The translations under genes were made by a program, and so were the position numbers. This document shows, piece by piece, positions 34,366 through 47,800 of a stretch of DNA of 64,000 nt (position 1 is its first letter; each line of letters starts with the position of its first letter). The stretch is from positions 8,257,001-8,321,000 of the forward strand of contig NC_092568.1 of the NCBI RefSeq assembly GCF_037975245.1, given 5' to 3'. Under the pieces are notes generated by a model. It saw nothing but the letters and a program-made list of their open reading frames with translations. It did no database searches and was not told the DNA's origin. Source of the stretch: Apostichopus japonicus. Taxonomy: Eukaryota > Echinodermata > Holothuroidea > Aspidochirotida > Stichopodidae.

Positions 34366-34784
34366 TTGGTACAACTATTTATTGTAAAATGTCGCCCACT
34401 ATTTGCATGATATGTTGAAGCAGTTGCAACACAACATTTGAGTTAGCTCCACTCCTCAATCCTAAGAATCCCGCAGATGCCTAGAGAGATGAGGAAATGT
34501 TTTGTTTTGAAATGTCATTAACTGATAGACATAAAACATATATTGGTGTCTTTAGATGCATAGATGTCCATTTGTTAAACAACAGAATCTTCTTTTGGGG
34601 TCATATTTTAAATGATCTATAACTTCCACCTGGGGTCATAGACTAATTCCACCTGGGTAACAAATTTGGTCAATCTTTCTCAATTATCTTTTTCAGAGAT
34701 AAAGATTTTTCAACTGTATTTGTTTAGTAAAGCTATGAATACATCTTATACAAAGACATGTACTCCCTGGATGGAATTGTCACT

Positions 34785-35715
34785 AGACTATCATCTCTAT
34801 ATAGAAAACAGATCATAATCTATATGAAGTAAACAGACTCTGTTCTCTATATCTCAGTATAAATATAGGCTCTATAGACTATAAATATAGACTCTCATCC
34901 CTATGTAGTCATCAATCTCTCTCTTATACAAAGTCTCCATACTATCATATCTACATAAAGAACGGACTGATCTTTATGTAGTCTCCAGACTGTTGTCTCT
35001 GGGAAATCTTCAGACTCTCCTTTCTAAGAAGTCTCCAGACTCTCATCTCTAGGTCTCCAGACTACCATTAATAGTGTATGTACTTCCAGACTCTCATCTC
35101 TATATAGTCTCCATACTATCTAACTATTGTTCCAGACTCATTCTATGTAGTCACCAGACTATATCATCTCTATGAACTCTACAGACTCTCATCTCTGTAA
35201 AGTCTCCAGACTCTCATCTCTATATAGTCTCCAGACTACCTTTAATAGTGTATTTACTTCCAGACTCTCACCTCTATATAGTCTACAGACTATCTCACTA
35301 TAGTTCCAGACTCATTCTATGTAGTCACCAGACTATATCATCTCTATGAACTCTACAGACTCTCATCTCTTAAAAGTCTCCAGACTCTCATCTCTATATT
35401 AGTCTCCAGACTATCTGACTATTGTTCCAGACTCATATCTATGCAGATATCAGACTATATCATCTCTGTGCAGTCTCCAGACTACCTTTAATAGTGTATG
35501 TACATTACAGACTCTCTCCTCTATATAGTCTCCAGACTTTCTCACTAAAGTTCCAGACTAATATCTATGCAGATATCAGACTGTCTCTGTGCAGTCTCCA
35601 GACTATCTTTGTGTAGCTCGATCCAGACTTTCATCTCTAAATAGTGACCGGACTCTTAAATGATCTCTACGAAGTTGTTAGACTTTGACTAGCTCCAGAC
35701 TCTGGTCTCTCAATA
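34785..35715. repeat. Minisatellite CTCCAGACTCTCATCTCTATA, at the PARP1 3' end
   Basis: About 930 bp built from variants of GTCTCCAGACTCTCATCTC and TATAGTCTCCAGACTAC. A larger pattern of roughly 190 bp recurs (markers: AATAGTGTATGTACTTCC and ACCAGACTATATCATCTC). It begins about 20 bp downstream of the PARP1 stop codon in the minus direction, so it probably forms the proximal 3' UTR. The same repeat occurs in inverse orientation at 42852-43276. Confidence 0.88.
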
Positions 35716-35733
35716 TGTGGTCTCCTGACACTC

Positions 35734-35818
35734 CTACCACAGACTTCCAGTCTTGTACTTGAACTTCATTTTGATCAAGTAACTCATTCTGATTTGGGCA
35801 ACATCGTACACAATGAAT
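35734..35818 (-). CDS. PARP1: PARP1 terminal coding exon
   Basis: Acceptor CAAACAG, one base completing the catalytic Glu codon, then 27 codons including [15 protein letters not shown] and ending GSLW before TAG. Human PARP1 ends IVYDIAQVNLKYLLK...TSLW, so this is the true C-terminus. The residue after the catalytic Glu is Phe instead of Tyr. Confidence 0.93.
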
Positions 35819-38800
35819 CTGTTTGGACAATTGTTAAAGGAAAACTATATATTTAATCAAAATCTAAACATATAAAGAAAGTCAAAACCTGTCTATGAAA
35901 ATTTTGATAATATGAATTACATTTTGGTTAAAACCTTTCACTACTGTTGAAAACAAAGGAAATTAGGAACAACAAGTCAAAAATGGATCGTTGCAAAATT
36001 CGAACATCACACATAATAAATTGATATCATACATAGCAATTTCTACAGAACAAGATTTATCTACGGGGAGTAATAGTCTGCAAAGGTTTGTCATCGTAAG
36101 TTTATATTTCAGTGAATTTGCTGCTTTCTTCTGAGCTAATCTTGTGAGTTCTGTGAACTCATTATTATTCGTAACCATGCTATCACAACTGAGACATAAC
36201 AACAGGATGTAAACAAAGCCCTCTTCTTCTCCTATTACAGTGAGAAGCAGGATTTTGTGAAGACATGGAAAAGCCAGAGTGCCAGCACTCCCAAAAGGTT
36301 ACTTAAACTCAGCATTCAATTAAGTAATCAATGTTAATGAACGCTGCTTTATGCCTCCTCTACTTGTACCAGTAAAGTTTTTAAAAATTAATTAATTAAA
36401 AAAAGAAGAAGCACAAAACAGGGACAAGCGACCAGACTAATATTCATTGATTTTGAAATTGCCAACTGTAGCAATCACCAACTTAATCAAAATTTATTGC
36501 CATAAAAATGATTTGGAAGTTGGGGAACCCTGTATAACACTGATTGATCATATTATTTTGTAATAAAAAGGATACTCGTTATAGAGTAGATTGCTGTTTT
36601 TCACTTTGGTCCCCGCTCCAACTCCCAGCTGAACGGTCACTCCATCCACATCGATGTCACCAGATGCTGCTGGAGCTGTTCTTCCCATTCCTGAATCAAA
36701 ATAGAAACGATAATTATTTAATTCCACGTTGTTCTTGTTGTTGTTATTTTGCATTTCATCTCCACAATTTTTTTTGTTTAGATAATAAACGATGAATGAA
36801 CAGCAATTCGCCAAGCTTTTGCTTTCTTTCAATGTCAAAGCTAAAAATAATATTATAGTTAAGAAAGAGATCTCTTAATTTGAAAAGACATGAATTACTA
36901 CAAAACAACTTATTTTATGAAAACGAGAGACGTCACATGATCTTTTTGTGCTACAACTATGTATTGTACGTATGTATTTTAGATCCTCTTGCAAGCAGGA
37001 GCTGGCGAAGGAGCCATTATTGGCTTATCAAAGCCGCAAGCTGACCGAAGTCAGTCTCTTAGATTCATATTTAACGTCCATGATTATGAATTGTCAATTG
37101 TCAACAACTCTGTAACTGGACGACATACATTAATCTTGGAGTGACTTGAACTTGGGACCTTATGATTGAAAGGCACCGGCGTTAACCACTGAGCTAACAC
37201 TCCACTATGTTAGGTTTATGCACATTTCTGTGCAAACTGGATGAAAGACTGATATTCGTTGTTGTGATACCCTAAAGGCTGTTAGTTCTAGAGTATTAAC
37301 TATGTCAGTAAAATGTGGCTCTTTAATAACAAGCTATGATGATCACAAGACTATGAGAGAGAATTCATATTCCATCATGCCTTTTCATCCCTGGAGTGTA
37401 ACTCTAAAAGGTTTTTAGTGCAAGTGCTACAGTGCACAATGACTCTTTGGAGAATTGTACGTCATTTGTTAGAGGTAAGCAATGATTAACGTAAATTCTC
37501 TCAAAGTAAATTTTGCGTTACCCCTGGTATATTGTTCATACTTTTTTTACACCTTAAATCTGGTAAACACAATGCAATTATTTAGCTTGACTAGTTAAAC
37601 ATTAATTTTGAAAAATGAAATAAAACATTGAAAATTAAGCTTAAATATTGCATGTGATTAACACTCAGGTACATGTGTCCAGGTGAAAAAATAACAAGAA
37701 TCATACAGTAATGGTATTTAACCTCTAACCAGCTTCCATTTGGTGAATAAATCTTTGAAAATGTTTTTGTTTGATCAAGTGCAACCTTTTTCTTTTTTAT
37801 TTGTAATATTTTTATTTTGGCAAATCGGAACTTATAATACAGAGAGGTGATTCAATATCTCCACCAGGCACACTCACCAAAGGTGCTATGTTTTCCAGCC
37901 GGTAGTTTGGTGATCATCTCAGCTCCAGTTAGCTCGTACATATCACCCAGAGCGACTTCACAGAGAAGCATCAGCCCTGTTGGACTGTTGTAACTGGTGT
38001 GGCAATAGTTTGCACTCTTAGACACCATATCGGCAAAGTAAACTCCTTTACCGAACATGTAGCCGGTCTGAAAATTAAAAGAAGTTTCGAAAATGAAACG
38101 CTACAATATGACGTTGAATTTATGTGAAACATAAAATGACACAAAAATGTTACAGGGGACAAAATATTCATTAAATGAATCCCCTAAAAATACTCAACAT
38201 GCAAGATGATCCTTTCTAACTATATAAAAATATCAAAAAATATGTATTGGTTTAATAAGGTGGAACAGGATTTTGCTACAAACAAGAAAGAGTAAGCCAA
38301 ACGTGTAGTATGGGAAGAAACAATAAGCATAGACTAATATATACAGTATCGCACCGCAAAATGATACACTCAAAACGGTCCATTTGCTGTACTATAAGTC
38401 CAAAGTTGGTAAGTAGTTTTTGTACACAGTATTTTACACAGTATTTTATATAGTATTTACACAGCATTTACATAGTATTTTTACACATTGTTTTACACAG
38501 TATTTTATAAGAGATGAAATTCAATCTTCAAATACTGCTAAACTAAATTTGAACATTCAATTATTCCCTAATAAGTCATTAATTACTATTCTATGATGAT
38601 TGGATTTGTTTTATTATAAAATCTGTTGAATTCTACAACCTGAATCATAAGCATATAGTACTTAAAGGTGACACAGATCCAACCATCATTATTTGATCAT
38701 TTCGATAGAGATAATTGACATGAACAACTTCCCCCGACAGCTATTAGGAAAATCTTATTCCATCGGGTGAGATATCACAGATATGTGAATGTCCACAATG

Positions 38801-41800
38801 TGAGATATCACAATGTTCCATCACACCACTAGGTTGAAGACTTGATCAAGTATAAAATTATGACATCAACCAGCCACAAATGTTCTACATCGTTTTATGT
38901 TTCTCTATATATATCAGTATGTTAATTTTCTGTAATGGAGATGGGTTTTTGCAAACATTGATTCTAACATATTGATGCTCGTTACATGACCTAATGCTGG
39001 TATCGGTTTCAGTGTCAACACTGTTTAATATTCTACCTCGAAAACATGAAAACAAAAACAAAGAAAAGGTAAATGTTTTAGATTAGATTTAGATTTACAA
39101 AATGACAGCCAGCAGATGCAACTATTAAACTACGATATCTCCCAAACAGAGCAAGGTTTTTCTAAGGTCTTTGGGAGAGCTGTTCTTCATAAAGATATCT
39201 GTCATGATTGCTTTAGGTAATGATTTCATTTGTGTCCCTCAGTTTATCAAACAATTCTTCTGCTAATCAATCATTTTCGTAACTCACCACTGGAGCTTCC
39301 GGGGGCGCTATGCGCAGACCTTGTGAGATGATACCTGCAAAGTTAGTGACTCTGGAACCGTGCCAGAGTAGACGACGGTTATGGAGTTTCTTGAACGGCT
39401 TGTAACGAGCTGCTTCTCCACTACGATCCATCTTGAAGACCTTAAGAGAAGGAAAATGCATGACTTGAGTAACGGTGAAGCTTTAAGCGGTGAAGGATTG
39501 CCCGTTATGTTGGAATATACATACAGTCCAATCAAGAATACCAGTGATTTCAAATAATTAAACATCGGTATTGTCAGAGTGCACCAAGTTGGGTCAATTT
39601 CTTATATCCAGTATTGTCATGTCACACATCAACGCAATATCAATTATCCTGTTTTCCTTTTGGATCAAGATTATGAACTGTTCATACTGTCAGTACAACT
39701 GCTCTGAAGCATGATATGAGAGGACAGTACAGAGTGGTATTAGCATTAGATGAAACTTGCCCCAACTGGCTGCAGGATTAATTGATAAGAATAAATATAT
39801 ACATGATAACCAAGAGAGGATGTCAGGAATCTTTGATGATAAAGATTGCATGTGATAAAAGTTGAGTTTATATCGCATTGTTGAAATCATAAAAACATCT
39901 AAGGTGACGAACATTGTTTGCGTTAATACATTATGAAGAACATTATTGGCAGTTTTGAAACAACTGAGTAGGCTTTCTGTAACTCAGGTCTTTGGTTGAT
40001 CCATCAATTTAGAAAAACTTTGCAAGTTTTATTTTAACAATAAGGGAAATGTTTATATTGCCAAGCAAAGAAGAAAAGAAAATAATCATTATTCACCTAT
40101 ATACAGTTAGAATTTTTAATTGCTTCTATCAATTATTCGTTGTAAATAAAAGCCCATGCCTCGAAAACATGGTTTCCTTGGACTTAATGAGCAAATTATA
40201 AAAAACAATATGTTTTCAAAAATATTAATAACGATAATTTATACTAACCTCTTCAACCTCCAAGCTATAAGTGCTGTGAGTCGCTGCATGAGAATTCTTG
40301 GTGAATTTACGAATCATATCAAACTCTTTTGATTTCTTGTCCAGGACCTTGGAGAAGAGACAAAGAGAGATGAATGTTTGCTGAAAGATTCATACTTTGT
40401 TACCCAAAGGAAACTGAGATACAAAGACCAGAATATTAAAATTAATTTCACACACAAAAATAGGTCATGTGAAAACCTTTCAAGTGAGTGCAAAATAAAA
40501 AATACGGAGGACCCCATGAAAACTGCTTTCTGTGCACGATAAAACACATCTCATATTGTTAAAGAAAATTTTAAAAAAAGCAAAGGAAAGCTACATAATA
40601 TTAGTATCTGCAATGTAGTATAATAATTGCAGCTGTGTTTTCTTGTATATGTCAATGTTTTCTCACCAATTTTCAATAACAAAGCAGTGTGGCCTCATAT
40701 GATGTTACCAAACAACTGGTTGACTGCATGTTTTTTATTTTATTTATTTATATTTTATTACATCATGAGAATGACAAGATAACTCTGATTTGAATTTCGT
40801 TTTAGAGGTGGGAGCAGTATCCATGGTTACAACAACCTGCGTTAGGCTGATATGACACGACACAGTGTAGACTTTGGCTAGGAAGAGATACTGGTACCCA
40901 TGGTTACTAGCTACCTCTCTGACAATGACATGATCAATAGCCTAAACACTATATAACAAATAACAGGCTGTACATACACATCAAATGGTTTAAATTCAGT
41001 CAGCAATTATGTGAGCGACATTAACAAATAAATATGTCAAAAGACTGACTAATTAATCTCATACTAATAAATTGCCTAATTGATATCTATTAAATGAATG
41101 TTTTGATACATTCAGAGTATTTTATATCCATCATCTAGCATATTTTCTCACCTCCAGGTGGCATTTGAGGTTCTCGTAATGGCTGTCCAGCGGATCCTTA
41201 CTTCCATCTCCGCTGTCTGTTTTCAATAAGCTGTATGCTACCTCAATCTCCAAGAGGTTGTCCAACATTTCTGTCTTCGTCTAATCAGAATTAACAAACC
41301 AAAAAAACAAAAGATGAAGACACTGTTAGGAACTGACAAGGAAGGTTGTAATTGTATTATCTGTAACCTTCCCAAAATAACCTCCAAACAACCGAGGCTT
41401 GTATAAATAACAGGACAACATGGACACACCCGTGCACTCTTTTCTAAACGGTTACACAGCTGTAAAGTCATTCTATTGTAGTTAACTGTCACCCAAGCAC
41501 CAAGACGGAAGGTAAAAATACAGATATTTCAGACCTTAAAACTAGATTACTATTTAAAGATGAGGTTTGTTCATGATTTGTCGAATGGAAATACAAACCT
41601 GAATCATATGATTAACTGCAGAGTTTGGTTGTAAAATAGAATATCCGTGTTTGATGGCCATTTGAAATAATTTTACCGGACATACGGAATATAACTCAAC
41701 CAAAGATAAAAATTTCAACTTCCTGGAATCCTCGAATGAACATAAGTTAGTCAGTAAATCAGGGATTCCAGTTAACTTTCTCCCTATAAACATTGTCACC

Positions 41801-44800
41801 CAGACACTTTCTCATAATTATCATTTCCCTCATCCAGAAAACAAACTTCATAGATTTTTTCCAAAATTTCTGCAACTTGTCCAGGATGGAGCATGTATGA
41901 ACCTTGACAAGCCAGGCTATTAATGAAACTGCATTGTTAATCGATATTATTAGTACCAAACAGTATACAAAAATTTGACAAAAAAGTATATAAAAAACAG
42001 TTGATTTGTACAGGGCAAGAGATCCAAACTAAATATACAGATATATACAACTGTGAAAGTAGAAAAAACAGTCCTAGACTCTAAATGATATATACCTCAT
42101 CCACGAAACATTCCCATGAGAGATGCCGGATGTGAGCTTAATACTACAACAATGTGCCAGAAAGTGTTTTACAGCAACCTCAAAGTAAGATTGATCACCT
42201 CTGATTAACAGAAATTGTTTCTGCTAACTTCGTTTCCTTCATGTATAATCAAAGATCAATCTCAATTAAAGTATGAAACAGGTCCAACAAAATTCTATAC
42301 GAAATCAGTCCCTTGTGATGATCTTGAAAAGAGGATGTAGTCCAAATAGGAACAAGTCCACGTTCATCGAGATCGAGGTCACAACAGGCTTAATATCAAG
42401 ATTAATGACTCAACTTGGATTGCAAATTGATTAAATACAAAGTTTCTACTTTCAACGTGAGATTGTAAACGCTGCAAATGTGCATCATGAATGGATAACA
42501 TTTAAGACGAGTGGATGCTTATCTTGGGCTTCCCATCATGTCTGTGATTAAAGCCAAGCAACAAATCTGTGCTGCAATAAATACCCTATATATGCCCAAT
42601 AAGTGGTGTAAGCACATTTGTGTTATGTTAAGTTGATATAATAGTACAGTTACTTAAGCACAATTGTGTTATGTTTGGCTGGTACAATAGTACGGTTACT
42701 GACTTCTAGTCATGAAGGTTAGCCAGTCAAATCAGGTTTTATTCAATCAGCCATATTTTGAGTTAGGGACAAGATACTGAGATGGACAAAAAATGGTTGA
42801 ATACAATAAGTCGTGTTTAAGTCAAAAAGTTTTTAGATTTTAAAGACATGAAAGTCTGTAGAGTTCATAGAGATGATATAATCTGGTAACTACATAGAAT
42901 GAGTCTGGAAGTACCTACACTATTAAAGGTAGTCTGGAGACTATATAGAGATGAGAGTCTGGAGACTTGAAAAAGATATGAGAGTCTATAGTTCATAGAG
43001 ATGATATAGTCTGATATCTGCATAGATATGAGTCTGGAACTATAGTTAGATAGTCTGGAGACTATGAAGAGATGCAAGTCTGGAAGTACATACACTATTA
43101 AAGGTAGTCTGGAGACTTCATAGAGACGAGAGTCTGGATACTTCTTAGAAAGGCGAGTCTGAAGATTTCCCAGAGATGAGTCTGGAGACTACATAAAGAA
43201 CAGTCTGTTCTCTATGTAGATATGATAGTATGGAGACTTTGTATACGAGAGAGATGACTACATAGGGATGAGAGTCTAATTGTGTTATGTTAGGCTGGTA
43301 TAATAGTACGGTTACTTAAGCACAATTGTGTTATGTTTGGCTGGTACAATAGTACGGTTACTGACTTCTAGTCATGAGGGTTAGCCAGTCAAATCAGGTT
43401 TTATTCAATCAGCCATATTTTGAGTTAGGGTCAAGATACTGAGATGGAAAAAAAATGGTTGAATACAATAAGTCTTGCTTAAGTCAAAAAGTTTTAGAAA
43501 TGGTTGTGAACAAGTCGTTCAATAAGTTTAGATATTGAAGGTAAAACAGATATTGGTCTATATTAGTAACACATAAGCTGCTCATTTGCCAGATTTCAAA
43601 ATAGGAGTAATTTTTGTGATCTTTATTTCAGATGGGAATAAACCTTTGTAAAAGATAGATAATAATGTGTGTTAGTGGATCTGTGATAGTACGTCCAACT
43701 TTCTTAAGAACTGCATTTGCAATGTGATCGAAAACCAGGACTTTTACCTTTTTTTAGCTAAGAACTAATACAAAGGACTCTGAATAAGTTATATTGAGAT
43801 GGGAGTTTCAACTGAACAGTTTGAAACATGTTTTGTTTCTCTTAAAGATACTTGTCACATTGTCTATCACAGGAAATATTGGTTAAAAGAGGTTGGATAC
43901 AATCCAAGGTTTACTGAATATGGGTTCTCTGCAATATAAGTAAATAATAATAATAATAATGATATTAATGTGTACACTTGGTATTGCGCCGGTATCCTTC
44001 CGAAGACGCTCATGGCGCAGTGCCTATAACCAACCGTCTATTATCATTCCATAACCATTCTCAAGTCACTGTGGACTATACACGTTGAGCTGCCACAAAG
44101 GGGACTAAATTGTATTTACCGATCAGACACACATTTCCCCCACTCCATACTTATATGCTGAGCACCAAACAAGATGGCAGTAGGTCCCATTTATAAGTCT
44201 TTGGTGTGACTCGGCCCGGAGTCGAACCCAGAGCCTTACGGCTGATAAGGGGATGCTCTAACCGCTAGGCTAACCAGCTAAATGTCAAGTTTCCTTGAAT
44301 TAGAGATAATTGGGAATGATAAAGTCATACCTTGATGAGTTCCAAGCTGTCCAGTAGTGGAATTGATCGCAAACCAAAGTTATGAGGAATCAGAGTGTAG
44401 AATCTGTTAGATGCATCCAGGATCTGAGTTTTTTTGCCTCCATCTTTGATCAGCTACGAAGAGAGGGAAGAAATATAAAATATTCAATCAAATTGTGAGA
44501 ACGGGCAGCAGAAATAAGGTTATGCTCAGAAAATCAGCACAAAAATGCAGCAGCAATTATTGTTAATTTCTGGCATGAAAAGCCTAGAAAATGGACAAAG
44601 TATTCTACAATAATTGTGAAAAGTTTGCAGTAAGAAAACATTGAAGATAAACCAGTAGGCAGAGAAATCCATTCCTTCTTCTAGAAAGGCCTTTTCTTCA
44701 TTCACTAGGAAGTTTCTCTGCCAGCAAAAGTCAAAACTTATTTGACCCATTTACAATTATGAGAAGATTACCCTTTTGACAACAAAAGATATGCAGTATG

Positions 44801-47800
44801 CAGTTAAAAATTCAAAATTTTATCAAGTTTTAGAACTTAGGCTCCTCAGCTAATGTTTCAGACTGCCATTGACAACGATCCCCATTCTTTCATGTGGGAT
44901 GCCACAGCAAGAGACATGATCGAAACTATAGACCATGTGTTTCTGACGTAACCATCCTAACGGACAGGAAAATACAACGAACATGAACAAGAAGGAACTG
45001 GTGGATCCTACGTAAGGGTCAATTCTCTTAGCAAAGAGACAGCTGACATAATACCACCATTAATAATAATAATCATAATAATAAATTACATTTATATAGC
45101 GCTTCATACAGCGTTTCAAAGCACTTTAAAAAGTAGGAAAGAGACAAAGGAAACCAAGGAAAAGAGAAACTAGGAATCAAACAGAAATGTTTAAGTTGTC
45201 TCTTGAAAGTACAAACGGAGGGAGAGTCACGAACGTGAAATTGATCGATACTGTTTTAGTGCCAAGTCATCGGAAGAGGATTGAAAACTCTATATTCATA
45301 TATTGTCCTGAATTTATAACTTCTCTATTTACAGTAACAAAGCCAACTTTACATAAAATATGTATTTTTTGCTTGAAATTTTGTTTTTCCTTAAATCAAA
45401 TTTCTGGGCTGTTTTGAAATCATACAACCTACAAAGTCTTTTCACAAAACTCAATCATAATCCACCTCCTGTCATAAATGAAGCCAATTGAATCAGCCGG
45501 AGTGCAACACCTATTCCAGTTCTGTTAACAATGAGCAGGTACGAACCATATTTTAAGCAGCCTCATGCTTAACAATTGCCTGTGCTATAAACTGGCGTAA
45601 ATCAGTGAAGACGTTTAAACTTAATGTTGTACCTGTTGCAGCTCAGTCAACACTGAATAGGCTTTCTCGATCTGCTTTTTCGATAGTTTCCCAAGAGGCA
45701 TCTTCTCCATGTCAATCTACAAGAGAGAAGAGCAAAATGATAACTGCAAAAAAGGATGAAAAGAGGATGACGTTACCACCTCAAAGGTTGTATTAAAGGC
45801 ATAGAAGACTCGCCCAAACCGCGTGCGGCCATCTGAAAAAGTTAACATTCCGTTGCTTGCAAGTGACGTTTTGTTCGTGTCGCTACAAAATGCAGACAGT
45901 ACAGTAATGAAACGTGATACCTTGTTATCTTTAGCTGGACCTGAGATGTCCATAGCTGTATCGCTTGTTCACTGTGCTGTGGGTATTGACCGCAGCTGTA
46001 TGTACTGATTGTACACTAGTGTTTAATTACCGACGGTAGCAAGCTGTGTGTGTATTTTTTGGGATCAATGGTGGTGTTTAACACTTCTGTTACACCTCAT
46101 TCGAAACTAGGTCAGATTACTGGCATTAGACGTTTCTTTTTGCGCAAGTCTTCACACCCTTTAAGTCAAAACCTTGGCCGGCCATTTCTTGAGATTACTT
46201 GACTGTACGTATGATGCTTCCAAAGAGTTTGCGATAAGATGTCAATTTTTGGTCAATCGGTTTGGCTCACACCAAATAAATATGCAAATTGACTAACCTC
46301 AAATTCCATCATGGTCTTCTTTAACTGTTCGATGTCAAAGATGAGTTTTATCAGGTCCTGAATCGGTTTGGCTAGTTTGGAGCTGGACCCGGAGTCTTTT
46401 TGTGCTTTCTTCAGCTGCTCTTCCTCCTGTGACCGGTATCAAGAAAAAAAGATGCTCAAATATTCATAGCAAATAAAGGATGGCCACAGACGTTTGTAGG
46501 GAAATAAGCTAAATTTCAAGTTAAGTAAATACAAACAAGAAAAAGAGGTAAATACAAGCAAGAGATTGATTACAGCATTAAATAAGAAGTGTTAGCTCAG
46601 TGGTTTATGCCGGTGCCTTTCAATCATAAGGTCCCAAGTTTGAGTCACTCCAAGATTAATGTATGTCGTCCAGTTACAGAGTTGTTGACAATTCATAATC
46701 ATGGACGTTAAATATGAATCTAAGAGACTGACTTCGGTCAGCTTGCAGCTTTGATAAGCCAATGATGGCTTCTTCGCGAGTTCCTGCTTGCAGGAGGATC
46801 TAAAATACAATACATACATACATACAAATCATACTTACTAACATACAAATAAGACACACGATCACCAATAAATAGATCTGGTAGAGATAAATTTGATAAA
46901 CAACTATCCCACCCCTTACTTAAACCTTCATTTATGCATCCCCCCACCCGTTTTCAATATGTGATGACGTGACGACATAAACATGAGAAATCTTTTTAGT
47001 TTCCTTTTGGCTTTAACACACACATTTCTACAGATGCAAATAAAAACCGCTGTACATGTAATCCTCAGTAGTATTAGATGTTCTGTATAAGAATAATTTC
47101 TCATCATAAAGATGAATGAGAGAGATAATAAAATTTAAAACAAAAATACTCATCTACTGAAGAAAGCTTGTCAAGGTAAAATTAAATGCATAAAAGTTAG
47201 ATGGCTGACCTCTCCATAGTCGATATCAAGCGGGTAAAACTTATGAGGTCTCTTCACAAAGTTCTTTGTTCCAAATTTGTTGCCAGTCTTCTCGAGATAC
47301 AAGTCCTTGAAGTGGTTTTTGGCATCAGTGACATCATTGCCGAACTTCTCTAGTTTATTACCTCCGATCGTCGTACCTACTCGCCCCCACTTCCTGAAGA
47401 CGTAATAACTGTTTACGAAAAGAATAAAATTACTGAAATAAAGTATTATACTCACAAATGATACCACGGTCACAGTCTTTTGGTCCTTGATGGAAAAACA
47501 AAGCTTCCAATATATAAAGTTGCTGTGGTAGGGGGTAGGAAAGGGGGAGGGGGTAGGAAAGGGGTGGGGATAGATATGGGGAGGGGAAGGATGAGAGGAG
47601 AGCAGATAGAGGGGGAGGGGGAGGGGAGGGGGAGGGGGAGGGGGGAGGAAGAGAGGGGGAAGAAGGAAGAGAGTGATGGAGAGGAGGGAGGGACTTGAAC
47701 AGGTGGAAATGTCTTTGTTACATTTATGTGTTCTATAAGAAATGCATTCATCTTTCTTTCTTCCTCCGCCCCTCACTCATGTTCTGTACAACACTGTCTG

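Noticed and set aside
34785-35715. Possible CRISPR-like repeat array
   Set aside because: Units are imperfect, directly abutting and of varying length with no unique spacers. The genome is animal. It is a minisatellite.
44210-44280. tRNA-like sequence in a PARP1 intron
   Set aside because: Intact promoter boxes, but the head is attached to a ~230-bp body with an (ATT)n tail. Called SINE S3.
47171-47776. 201-residue minus-strand frame with a Pro-rich N-terminus
   Set aside because: Only the last part (47210-47408) is the PARP1 WGR exon. The Pro-rich part is the translated purine/pyrimidine tract upstream of the splice acceptor.
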